The notes under the pieces were generated by a model. It had not been told where the DNA came from, made no database searches, and saw only the letters and a program-made list of their open reading frames with translations. A stretch of 13,393 nucleotides of DNA from Clostridia bacterium. GTDB lineage: Bacteria; Bacillota; Clostridia; SK-Y3; JACMMQ01. The stretch spans positions 1 to 13,393 of the forward strand of contig JACMMQ010000242.1 of NCBI GenBank assembly GCA_014378955.1. Direction: 5' to 3'. Below, in pieces: positions 1 through 7,242 of this stretch. The position numbers were made by a program, and so were the translations under genes. Each line of letters begins with the position of its first letter. The first letter of the stretch is position 1.

Positions 1-124
1 CCATATATGGGTCTGCAGCAGTTCCTACGACCTCAATCGAAGCATCTTTTGAAATTTCTCTTGAAATCATTTCCCGAAATAGCATGGAATCATCCACTAC
101 AAGTACTTTGATAATATTTATCAT
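1..124 (-). CDS. cheB: Chemotaxis protein CheB, N-terminal receiver fragment (cut by window edge)
   Basis: Only the first 41 codons are present; the gene continues past the left edge. The translation begins MINIIKVLVVDDSMLFREM and continues to a VVGTAADPYM segment. That is the typical start of the CheB receiver domain: the acidic DD pair of the phosphorylation pocket after the first beta strand, then the 'EVVGTAADPY' signature after the first helix. CheB is a methylesterase/deamidase that, when phosphorylated by CheA, removes methyl groups from chemoreceptors. The ATG at 122-124 follows an AAAGGA ribosome binding site inside the 3' end of cheR. Only 4 bases separate the two genes, so they are probably translationally coupled. 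A stand-alone CheY-like protein cannot be fully excluded without the rest of the gene, but position after cheR and the signature favour CheB. Confidence 0.85.
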   Translation of the reverse strand, partial: MINIIKVLVVDDSMLFREMISREISKDASIEVVGTAADPYM

Positions 125-128
125 ATCG

Positions 129-941
129 TTATTCCTTTCGATAGACAGCTGGCAATACATATTGATAGTTGCTATCAGCCCGATTTATGGATTCAGAATG
201 ACCAATAAATAAGTACCCACCTGTTTCCGTATGCTCATAAAATTTTCTGATTAATTTAATTTTTGTTTCATGGTCAAAATAAATCATAACATTTCTACAA
301 AATATGACATGAAACTTTTTTTTGAAAGGAAAGTTTTCTTCCATAAGGTTAAAAGACCTAAAAATGACCTCTGCCTTTATATCCTTATTGACTTCAAGGT
401 TTTCCTTATCTATTATATTAAAATACTTATTCTTCCAACGGGGATCTAATGCTTCTACCTGGTCTTGCGAATATACCCCATGCTTGGCATGTTCTAACAC
501 CTTGGTTGAAATATCTGTCGCAAGAATTTTTGCATCCCAAAGTTTTTTGCTTTTACCAAAATATTCATCCAACAGCATGGCAAGGGTATACGGTTCCTCA
601 CCAGATGAGCACCCCGCACTCCAAATTCTCAAATCCTTTTCATTGGTCAGCTTGACCATTTCTGGAATGACCTTGTCTTTAAAAAACCCGAAATGTGCTG
701 GTTCCCGCATGAAATAGGTGTGATTGGTGGTAATTTTAGTAATGAGTTTTTTCATCTCATTGGTTGTTTTGTCCGCAAAAACAAAATCAAAATATTCGCC
801 AAAATTGTCAAACCCCTTTTCCACTAAAACACTGCTCAGGCGACATTCAATCAAGCTCTTTTTTTGTGTCAAATTAATGCCGTAATTCTTTTTGATATAG
901 TTTGCCAGGGTGACAAATTCATTCTCTTGAATGGCGATCAT
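129..941 (-). CDS. cheR: Chemotaxis methyltransferase CheR
   Basis: CheR transfers methyl groups from S-adenosylmethionine to glutamates of chemoreceptors in the cytoplasm, opposing CheB. The 270-residue product has the usual family length. An all-alpha N-terminal domain covers about residues 1-70. It is followed by TNHTYFMRE (72-80; family form TNxTxFFRE), the SAM-binding AGCSSGEEPYTLAM (109-122), ATDIS (141-145), CRNVMIYF (215-222) and GHSES (247-251). I prefer the ATG at 939-941: TAGGAG lies 9 bases before it, whereas an in-frame TTG six bases upstream would leave only 3 bases of spacing. It is separated from the chemoreceptor gene by 136 bases containing a strong hairpin, and runs almost directly into cheB, so the pair likely forms an adaptation unit at the operon's end. 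Confidence 0.95.
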   Translation of the reverse strand: MIAIQENEFVTLANYIKKNYGINLTQKKSLIECRLSSVLVEKGFDNFGEYFDFVFADKTTNEMKKLITKITTNHTYFMREPAHFGFFKDKVIPEMVKLTNEKDLRIWSAGCSSGEEPYTLAMLLDEYFGKSKKLWDAKILATDISTKVLEHAKHGVYSQDQVEALDPRWKNKYFNIIDKENLEVNKDIKAEVIFRSFNLMEENFPFKKKFHVIFCRNVMIYFDHETKIKLIRKFYEHTETGGYLFIGHSESINRADSNYQYVLPAVYRKE

Positions 942-1032
942 GTGCAAAAACTCCTAAACATCGTGTTATTTAACCCGTGCATTGAAAACTACCCCTAAAT
1001 ATTGGGAATACTTGAAACAAAATACAACAACA

Positions 1033-1059
1033 GCTAAACAAGGTAAATCCTTGTTTAGC
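1033..1059 (-). other. Perfect 11-bp stem-loop between chemoreceptor gene and cheR
   Basis: GCTAAACAAGG (1033-1043) and its exact complement CCTTGTTTAGC (1049-1059) flank a 5-base loop. On the transcribed strand the stem is followed by TGTTGTTGTATTTTG, which is U-rich but has no uninterrupted U run. It may be a leaky terminator, or a processing/stability hairpin that lowers cheR-cheB expression relative to the upstream genes. No promoter for cheR was recognised in this gap. Confidence 0.6.
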
Positions 1060-1077
1060 ATGTCATATGTGCATCTC

Positions 1078-3627
1078 TTAATATTTGCCAAACTCGTTTG
1101 AATCAAGTGTAATTTTAATCTCTTGATTTTCCTCAGCGTATCCATTTGACTTTTTCTTATTTTTTTGAGTTGCTTTCTCAACAGCAACTTCTACTTTTTT
1201 TATGCTCCCTTTGCGTAATGCGAAACCACCCACCATGCCCTTGAGCATTTCTGCTTGACTGGATAACTCCTCGCTTGCTGCCGCGCTTTCCTCTGCCGTT
1301 GCAGAGTTTGTTTGAACGACACGAGATACCTGTTGTACGCCACTATTGATTTGTGCAATTGCACTTGCTTGTTCGTCAGAAGCTTTTGCAATTTCTTCAA
1401 CAATGCCAGTCGCATGCTCCACAACGTGTACGATTGTATCAAGAGCATCGGAAGTTTGGTTGGCTTTTCTGGTGCCTTCGTCAACCTTGCTGATTGAACC
1501 TGCTATTAGCTCCGTGGTTTCTTTGGCTGCTTTCGCACTACGAGCGGCTAAGTTTCTAACCTCTTCCGCTACCACTGCAAACCCTCTGCCATATTGCCCT
1601 GCTCTTGCTGCTTCTACTGCTGCATTGAGTGCAAGCATATTGGTTTGGAATGCGATGTCATCAATCACCTTGATGATTTTTGAAATATTTTGTGAGGACT
1701 GGTTAATTTCTTCCATCGATTTTAACATGTCCTTCATATGTATGCTACCTTGTGCTGCATTCAACTTCACTTTGGAGGTTAACTCATTTGCCTGATTTGC
1801 ATTGATTGCGTTTTGTCTGGTTTTCGAAGCGACCTCTGTGATTGTTGCGGTGAGCTCCTCTACCGAGCTTGCTTGCTCTGTTGCACCCTGTGATAACGCT
1901 TGGCTACCATCTGAAACCTGCATAGAACCTGCTGCTACTTGGTCTGCTGAGCTGTTCATTTCGCCCATGACATTATTCAATGAATCCAAAATGACGGTGA
2001 GTGAATCTGAAATGCTTGCAAAATCACCTTTAAATGCGTTTGGATTTTCAATGGACAAATTGCCATTTGCGACTTCTTCTAAAATGGTTGAAATCTCTTT
2101 TACAATATTTTCCAAATCATTTGACATGCCATTCACTGACTGTGCGACCTTGTCAAAGATTGCTTTTACCTCTTGTGTATCCTCGTCACACGCTTCTACT
2201 TCTAATGTAACGTTCAAATTACCATTTGAAAGTTCACCCAACACATCTGTCAGCTTGATGACCTCTTTTGCTTGATATTCCGAAACCTTTTGTGCTGTTC
2301 TTGCTGAAACCTCAGCGATCAATGCAGCATTTTCAGCCTTTATAGCAGCACTTTCAGCGGTGCGAAGTGCTTCCTTGACCTCCGTTTGGTCGGTAGCCAC
2401 TTCAAATGTTCCGATGATTTTGCCGGCTCTATCCATAATAGGTGCACTAACGAACAGCATATCATAACGCTTACCGTCCACTGTACGTGAGTTCTCAACC
2501 TGTATAGACTTTTTCTCTATCATTGCCGTGGTGCAAGGGCAATTGTCTGTACGACATTTTTCAGTGTTCCAAGCATCTGCACATTTAACACCTGTTAGCT
2601 CGTTCTTGGAATTGCCAACTGTTTTAGCCGCGGCTGCATTGATATAACGAATACGTAAATCCTTGTCCATAAAAGTAATAGGCGTAGGGATGATTTCAAA
2701 AAAGTTTACCAATGAAGCGATGGAGTGGTTAATGCCCTCAACGAGGTTCTTGTATTCACCTTTGAATTGTGTGGTTTGCGCTCTGTGGTCAAGCTTGCCG
2801 CCCATAACCGCTTCTGACAAGGCATTGGTCTCTTTTATAAGCTCTTGTATAGTATTGACAACACTTCTAAATGACTTAGAAAGCATTCCGACTTCGTCAT
2901 CATTATCATTATACATCGCAAAGTTAATATCTCCCTGTGCGAGTCGTTCTGCTGCATCCACCATTTCGCTGATCGGTGCACTGATTAAGTTTGAGATAAA
3001 TATGCCGATAACAAATGCTGCTATCAAACCCAAAAGAATGAAAATAACCATGAATGTAACAGCACCACCTGCTATGCCGCTATTTTTATTATTTTTTTCA
3101 CGTGCTTGCGTTACTTCAGCTTTTTCCATCTCTGTCAACGCATCTTGAACAGCCCCTGCCGCTTTTTTAACTGCTTCACTCTGAATAAGCTTATATGCTT
3201 CAGATTCATTTTTTGCGAGCGCTAACTCTATTACTTTTGTTCTTGTAGCAAGAAATGAATTCATGTCGTTTTTAAACTTATTAAAGCCTTCGACTTCATC
3301 TTTTTTTAAGTCTTTTTGATATTGCACTATAAGATCTTGTAATCCAGCCTCTATTTTATTTAAATTTTCTACTTCTTTGTTTTTATCTGCAATATTTGGT
3401 GTAAGAATAATATCTCTAGTGATTACACGTGTTGTTTGGTAAAATTGTGTCATTTGTGATAATTGATCAATTGCCACTGTATTTTCCTTGTATGCAGCCG
3501 CACTGTTACCGTTTATTACACCGATGTTTGCAATGCCAATGATCCCCATAATTACTGCGATCACACTGATTGCTCCAAACCCTACGAGCACTTTCATTTT
3601 CATATTCAAGTCATAAAACCATTTCAT
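1078..3627 (-). CDS. Methyl-accepting chemotaxis protein with PAS domain
   Basis: A membrane chemoreceptor of 849 residues. Order: short cytoplasmic N-terminus MKWFYDL; TM1 about 12-35; extracytoplasmic helical region about 36-183 (four-helix-bundle type); TM2 about 184-213; HAMP about 207-265; a HAMP-like unit 269-308; a PAS domain about 309-415; further HAMP-like units about 460-560; then the methylation/signalling coiled coil with the conserved hairpin tip (IAFQTNMLALNAAVEAARAG, about 658-677, and RGFAVVAEEVRNLA). The PAS domain carries Cys349, 358, 363 and 365, which could bind a metal or cofactor. There is no C-terminal pentapeptide tether of the NWETF kind; the tail is Lys/Glu-rich and ends NEFGKY. 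I choose the ATG at 3625-3627 because AGGAG sits 11 bases upstream; an in-frame GTG 9 bases further upstream is too close to it. cheW ends 25 bases upstream. The ligand is unknown. Confidence 0.93.
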   Translation of the reverse strand: MKWFYDLNMKMKVLVGFGAISVIAVIMGIIGIANIGVINGNSAAAYKENTVAIDQLSQMTQFYQTTRVITRDIILTPNIADKNKEVENLNKIEAGLQDLIVQYQKDLKKDEVEGFNKFKNDMNSFLATRTKVIELALAKNESEAYKLIQSEAVKKAAGAVQDALTEMEKAEVTQAREKNNKNSGIAGGAVTFMVIFILLGLIAAFVIGIFISNLISAPISEMVDAAERLAQGDINFAMYNDNDDEVGMLSKSFRSVVNTIQELIKETNALSEAVMGGKLDHRAQTTQFKGEYKNLVEGINHSIASLVNFFEIIPTPITFMDKDLRIRYINAAAAKTVGNSKNELTGVKCADAWNTEKCRTDNCPCTTAMIEKKSIQVENSRTVDGKRYDMLFVSAPIMDRAGKIIGTFEVATDQTEVKEALRTAESAAIKAENAALIAEVSARTAQKVSEYQAKEVIKLTDVLGELSNGNLNVTLEVEACDEDTQEVKAIFDKVAQSVNGMSNDLENIVKEISTILEEVANGNLSIENPNAFKGDFASISDSLTVILDSLNNVMGEMNSSADQVAAGSMQVSDGSQALSQGATEQASSVEELTATITEVASKTRQNAINANQANELTSKVKLNAAQGSIHMKDMLKSMEEINQSSQNISKIIKVIDDIAFQTNMLALNAAVEAARAGQYGRGFAVVAEEVRNLAARSAKAAKETTELIAGSISKVDEGTRKANQTSDALDTIVHVVEHATGIVEEIAKASDEQASAIAQINSGVQQVSRVVQTNSATAEESAAASEELSSQAEMLKGMVGGFALRKGSIKKVEVAVEKATQKNKKKSNGYAEENQEIKITLDSNEFGKY

Positions 3628-3652
3628 AATAGACACATCTCCTCTATCGTTA

Positions 3653-4150
3653 TTATTGATTGATTTGCTTTATCTCTTCAAGCTCATCCTCGGCAAGAAC
3701 CTTATCACAGTCGACCAATAGCTTGACACTATCTCCGACTTTACCAATTCCCAAAATGTATCTATTATAAAATCCAGTCTTATAATCTGGTGGTGGCAGG
3801 ATGTCCTCTGGCGGGATCGGAATAACCTCATCAATGTTGTCCACGATAAATCCAACGGTCACATCTTGTATTTCCACAATGATGATACACGTTCTTTCAT
3901 CGTATGGCACAGGTTCTTTTTTAAATTTGATACGCAAATCAATAACGGGTACTATTTTTCCCCTGATGTTGATAATGCCCTTTGCATAAGCGGGTAGCTC
4001 TGGCACCTCGGTGATTGGCTGAATGCCAATAATCTCTAAAACATGCTTAATTTCTACGCCAAACGTATCACGGTCAATGATGAACGTTAAAAACCTACCG
4101 CTGAGCGTATCTTCATCCTGTTCGACAATATCGCCAAAGAAATCTGACAT
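3653..4150 (-). CDS. cheW: Chemotaxis coupling protein CheW
   Basis: CheW is the cytoplasmic adaptor that links chemoreceptor tips to the kinase CheA through its two SH3-like beta barrels. The 165-residue product shows the family core: RFLTFIIDRDTFGVEI near the start, VLEIIG, and the signature KGIINIRGKIVPVIDLR (around residues 57-73), followed by IIIVEI and VGFIVDNIDEV. The ATG at 4148-4150 is chosen because GGGAGGA lies 7 bases upstream. An in-frame ATG at 4163-4165 would put that ribosome binding site inside the coding sequence. It sits between cheA (32-base gap) and the chemoreceptor gene (25-base gap), consistent with co-transcription and assembly of a dedicated signalling complex. Confidence 0.95.
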   Translation of the reverse strand: MSDFFGDIVEQDEDTLSGRFLTFIIDRDTFGVEIKHVLEIIGIQPITEVPELPAYAKGIINIRGKIVPVIDLRIKFKKEPVPYDERTCIIIVEIQDVTVGFIVDNIDEVIPIPPEDILPPPDYKTGFYNRYILGIGKVGDSVKLLVDCDKVLAEDELEEIKQINQ

Positions 4151-4182
4151 AACATGTCCTCCCATTACTTTATTTTTGTCGC

Positions 4183-6258
4183 TTATCGTTCGTTATTGAT
4201 AATTTTTTTGATGTCCAATATTAAGCTAATATTGCCATCACCCAAAATCGTACAACCTGCGATGCCACTTTGCGCAACCCTGAAATTTTGCAAATATTTG
4301 GGCAACGGTTTTACCACAATCTGTTGATCTCCAATAAGCTTGTCCGCTAACAAACAAAGCGTATGCCCTTCAGCCTCCACGATTACCATGACGCCCTCGC
4401 AAATATCGGTGATGGATGTTTGCACGTTGTATTGCTTGTGCAATCGCAAGATAGGATAGCACTCACCTCGCACCATAATCATTTCATTTCCATCCGGGTC
4501 CTTCACCAAGTCCTTTTGCTCTGCCTTAAAAAATTCACGTATAAGGGTGGTTGGAATGGTATAAATAGACCTTCCAACGGAAAGCTTCATCGCTTCAATA
4601 ATCGTCAGTGTTAAAGGAATGTTGATGTTCACTGTCATGCCTTTGCCCAATTGACTTTGAACGTAAACACCGCCGCCTACTTTTTCGATGTTTTTATTCA
4701 CAACATCCATCCCAACACCACGACCAGAAAATTCTGTTACTTCACTTTTTGTGGAAAAACCAGGATGCAATATGTAAGAAAATATTTCTCTATCACTCAA
4801 TTCATTTTCAAGCTTTAAATTGTTTACAAGCCCGAGGTCTTTTGCTTTTTTGAGGATTTTATCTCGATCTAAACCTTTACCATCATCAGATAGTGTAATA
4901 ACGACATTGCCACCGGTATTGTTCGCCCTTAAGGTAATGCGCCCTTTGGGTGGTTTGCCTGCTTTCTGTCTTTCCGCTACACTTTCTATGCCGTGATCCA
5001 TGGCATTGCGAATAAGGTGCATCAATGGGTCGGATAAATGTCCAATGATATTTTTATCCACCTCGGTCTCTTCGCCGATAATGATTAGCTCCGCTTGCTT
5101 ATCAAGCTTTTTCCCCATGTCACGTACGATGCGCTGCATTTTATTAAAAACGCTTTCAATTGGCACCATGCGAATGGACATCACATTTTCTTGCAGTTCA
5201 TTAATAAGCTTGCGCATCTGTCTTGCAGACTTCTTAAAATTCTCAAGCGGCAAATCCTTTAAATCTGGATTTTTTGTCACCATCGCTTCTGAAATGATAA
5301 GCTCTCCGATTAAATCCATCAATGTATCCAGCTTGTTTATATTGACGCTAATCAAGCTTTGCTTCACGGCTTTTAAACCATCTGCTTGTTGTTTAATAGC
5401 TTCTGTGCTTTCTGGGACAGTTTCGACTAGTGTTACTTCGCTATCAATTAAATCAGCAATTTCTTTGTCAAAGCTTTCCACCGCTTCTAATGTATGCGAT
5501 TGCACGAAAAGCGCCTGGTTAAATAATTTTTTAAGCTCCGCATACGTTTTATCCGTTGATAAGTAAATATCAAACCCATTGTCAATAATATATTGCGTGG
5601 TTGTATTATCATCCGCTATTTCCTTTGGGCGATAATAAAGCTCTCCGCAAATGTCCTTCAGCCCAAAAACCAGTGTAAACGCACGTATGTTCTCCATCAT
5701 GCAATCTGCTTCAAAATATACTTTCACGCAATATTTCTGAAGCTGTGTATTGTTTTGATCTCCGCCTGCCGATACGTAATTTTTCAAGCTCGCACTTTTA
5801 TTCGCAACTGCCTTTTCTACCTTTGGCTGAACGACAACGTCTGTTTCTTTTAATATAGCAAGCAAATCATGAATGCCTTCCAAAAGAAGCTTTTCATCGC
5901 CATCCGCTTTTTTGCCATTTTCAATTTTAGCAATTTCTTCTTTAATAAAATCTAAAGAGGCTAATAACACTTCAAAAACATCGCTGTAATTTTCTCCTGG
6001 CGAATGCCCCTCGCGTATAAAATCAAACAAATCTTCTACCGCATGTGACAATGATGCTATATTATTAAACTTCATCATGTTGGATGAACCTTTAATCGTA
6101 TGCATAATTCTAAACACTTCATCAATATCCTCAGTAGACATTTCATTACTTTTTTCCGAGCTTAATAAAATCTCTTCTAAGATTTCTAAAAGCTGGTTGG
6201 TTTCAAAAAAGAATATATCAAGCATGGTTTCCCTACTGCTATCAAAAATATCTGACAC
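4183..6258 (-). CDS. cheA: Chemotaxis histidine kinase CheA
   Basis: CheA is the cytoplasmic histidine kinase of the receptor array. It autophosphorylates and passes phosphate to CheY and CheB. The 691 residues contain P1/Hpt at about 1-110 with the phosphoacceptor His53 in HTIKGSS; a P2-like response-regulator docking domain at about 174-258; the P3 dimerisation helices at about 305-365; the P4 ATPase with N box (LIRNAMDHG, Asn418), G1 (DDGKG, Asp458) and G2 (GRGVGMD, 512-518); and a C-terminal CheW-like P5 domain at about 555-691. All key catalytic residues I looked for are present. The start is GTG at 6256-6258, preceded by a very G-rich ribosome binding site (GAGGGGGGTGGT). No in-frame ATG upstream fits the family start better. 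It follows cheY after an unusually long gap for this operon. Confidence 0.96.
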   Translation of the reverse strand: MSDIFDSSRETMLDIFFFETNQLLEILEEILLSSEKSNEMSTEDIDEVFRIMHTIKGSSNMMKFNNIASLSHAVEDLFDFIREGHSPGENYSDVFEVLLASLDFIKEEIAKIENGKKADGDEKLLLEGIHDLLAILKETDVVVQPKVEKAVANKSASLKNYVSAGGDQNNTQLQKYCVKVYFEADCMMENIRAFTLVFGLKDICGELYYRPKEIADDNTTTQYIIDNGFDIYLSTDKTYAELKKLFNQALFVQSHTLEAVESFDKEIADLIDSEVTLVETVPESTEAIKQQADGLKAVKQSLISVNINKLDTLMDLIGELIISEAMVTKNPDLKDLPLENFKKSARQMRKLINELQENVMSIRMVPIESVFNKMQRIVRDMGKKLDKQAELIIIGEETEVDKNIIGHLSDPLMHLIRNAMDHGIESVAERQKAGKPPKGRITLRANNTGGNVVITLSDDGKGLDRDKILKKAKDLGLVNNLKLENELSDREIFSYILHPGFSTKSEVTEFSGRGVGMDVVNKNIEKVGGGVYVQSQLGKGMTVNINIPLTLTIIEAMKLSVGRSIYTIPTTLIREFFKAEQKDLVKDPDGNEMIMVRGECYPILRLHKQYNVQTSITDICEGVMVIVEAEGHTLCLLADKLIGDQQIVVKPLPKYLQNFRVAQSGIAGCTILGDGNISLILDIKKIINNER

Positions 6259-6454
6259 TGTACCACCCCCCTCATCATATTAATACGAATACGCTTTGGA
6301 AATGTCGTATGAGCTTCCCCTGTTTTTTTGAAAACTATAAATAACACATGCTTTCGTATTCGTGGCACGTGTTTTAATCTTTCAATATTTATAACGATTT
6401 ATCGTAAGGTTCATATTCGCCTCATTAACTTCATTCCTAATGAATGATGTAGGG
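6259..6454 (-). other. 196-nt intercistronic region between cheY and cheA with long-range inverted repeat
   Basis: No convincing gene is present. The perfect 9-bp inverted repeat ACGAATACG (6285-6293) / CGTATTCGT (6355-6363) spans a 61-base loop. Its inner arm ends about 27 bases from the cheA start, close enough to affect access to the ribosome binding site. Just after the cheY stop is a small hairpin, TTCATT-CCT-AATGAA, without a U tract. I found no -35/-10 pair convincing enough to call a separate cheA promoter. Confidence 0.4.
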
Positions 6455-6814
6455 TTAAATGATTTTATTAATCACATTTACAATAAATTCTTCTTTAAAA
6501 GGCTTTAGCACAAACCCTTTTGCGCCAATTAAAACGGCTTCCCTCAATAAATGCTCTTGTCCAAGCGATGAAACAATGACAACGCTTGCATCCGGATTAA
6601 TGATTTTTATTTCTTTCAAGGTCTCGATGCCGCCCATTTCAGGCATGGTGATGTCAAGTGTTACCAAGTCAGGATGCAATTCACGATATAACCTCACGCC
6701 ATCCAAACCATTATCCGCCTCGCCAACCACTTGAAACCCATTGTTTTCAAGCATTTTTTTAAGCGCAATGCGCATAAATACAGCATCATCTATCACAAGA
6801 ATTCTTTTCATCAT
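6455..6814 (-). CDS. cheY: Chemotaxis response regulator CheY
   Basis: A single receiver domain of 119 residues with no output domain, the CheY length. Conserved residues are the acidic pair Asp10-Asp11 (VIDDAVFMR), the phosphoacceptor Asp54 (VTLDITMPEM), Ser82/83 at the switch Thr/Ser position (VVIVSSLG) and Lys104 (FVLKPF). Phospho-CheY made by CheA normally binds the flagellar switch and changes rotation bias; that role is inferred from the operon. Two consecutive ATG codons (6814, 6811) can serve as start, and an in-frame stop lies just upstream. The nearest ribosome binding site (GGAAAGG) is 13 bases before the first ATG, rather far. It is better placed for an out-of-frame ATG opening a 12-codon ORF that overlaps cheY, so initiation may be weak or modulated. 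It is the first gene after the strong promoter at 7003-7032. Confidence 0.93.
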   Translation of the reverse strand: MMKRILVIDDAVFMRIALKKMLENNGFQVVGEADNGLDGVRLYRELHPDLVTLDITMPEMGGIETLKEIKIINPDASVVIVSSLGQEHLLREAVLIGAKGFVLKPFKEEFIVNVINKII

Positions 6815-6997
6815 AATTAACCATTAGCCTTTCCAGCTTACAAAATTATATTACACACATAACCCGCTCTTATTGTTTGTAAGAACGCAAAAAAAATAAC
6901 TCAAAATTTTTATTGCGCTAAGTATTTGTTCTTTTTCGCTAAAATAATAGTGAATAATTGCTAATTTAACATTTTATTACACCCTTACTTCTAGCTA
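6815..6997 (-). promoter_or_regulatory. AT-rich 5' leader of the che operon
   Basis: About 180 nt separate the predicted transcription start (near 6996) from cheY. The leader contains a CTAGCTAG palindrome at the start site, a three-codon mini-ORF (ATG TTA AAT TAG) preceded by AAGGGTG, and A/T-rich complementary arms (CGCAATAAAAA versus TTTTTTTTGCG) that could fold. I did not recognise a known riboswitch class. Confidence 0.4.
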
Positions 6998-7002
6998 GTA
7001 TT

Positions 7003-7032
7003 ATTATATCAAATTTAGCATTATTATGTCAA
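7003..7032 (-). promoter_or_regulatory. Consensus sigma-A promoter with extended -10, che operon
   Basis: On the minus strand the -35 is TTGACA (7027-7032) and the -10 is TATAAT (7003-7008), both perfect matches, separated by 18 bases. The -10 is preceded by TG one base away (TGATATAAT), the extended -10 element. Transcription would start near 6996 and run into cheY. Upstream of the -35 lies the palindrome TGCATATGCA (7040-7049), a possible regulator site. No sigma-D-type site was seen here. Confidence 0.85.
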
Positions 7033-7176
7033 GCGTTTTTGCATATGCATGCCATTATGTTCAAATCGTTTAGTGTTGGTTAATGCAACCTGTATTCATA
7101 TGAAATTTATGGTCGCGCAATATATTACGTACTATATTTTAAAAAACTATATATAACGCGCCCATCTCAAAATGTT
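7033..7176. other. Gene-free AT-rich spacer with palindromes
   Basis: No ORF is supported. Besides TGCATATGCA (7040-7049), there is a near-palindrome of 20 bases at 7119-7138 centred on TACGTA-like sequence. Flanking GCGC/GCGC arms (around 7114-7117 and 7157-7160) could extend it into a larger weak hairpin. It may hold operator sites for the che promoter, but this is inference. Confidence 0.3.
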
Positions 7177-7213
7177 AAAAGGACTATTGGCAAAAATCAC
7201 CGATAGTCCTTTT
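7177..7213 (-). terminator. Intrinsic terminator after the repeat-protein gene
   Basis: AAAAGGACTATTGG (7177-7190) pairs with CCGATAGTCCTTTT (7200-7213), a 14-bp stem with one G-U pair and a 9-base loop. It begins 30 bases beyond the stop codon of the minus-strand gene. On that strand the stem ends in a U run (CCTTTT); the plus strand has an even longer T run, so it may work in both directions. It isolates the downstream che promoter from readthrough. Confidence 0.85.
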
Positions 7214-7242
7214 TTATTAATTACAATGAATCTAATCTAAGT

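Noticed and set aside
966..1187. 73-codon minus-strand ORF between the chemoreceptor gene and cheR
   Set aside because: It overlaps the chemoreceptor 3' end in another frame, includes the hairpin, and lacks a ribosome binding site; likely chance.
1346..3148. Several plus-strand open frames of 149-161 codons opposite the chemoreceptor gene
   Set aside because: They are antisense shadows of a gene with clear domain motifs, and their products show no family features.
5000..5566. 188-codon plus-strand open frame opposite cheA
   Set aside because: Antisense to the CheA ATPase and P3 regions, whose motifs are intact on the minus strand; no own ribosome binding site or motif support.
6186..6368. 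60-residue minus-strand ORF starting in the cheY-cheA gap and overlapping the start of cheA
   Set aside because: It runs out of frame into cheA, has no good ribosome binding site or recognisable features, and is best explained as a chance open frame.
6815..6997. Known riboswitch (for example cyclic di-GMP type) in the che leader
   Set aside because: I could not identify the conserved cores of any class; the leader is simply AT-rich with weak foldable arms.
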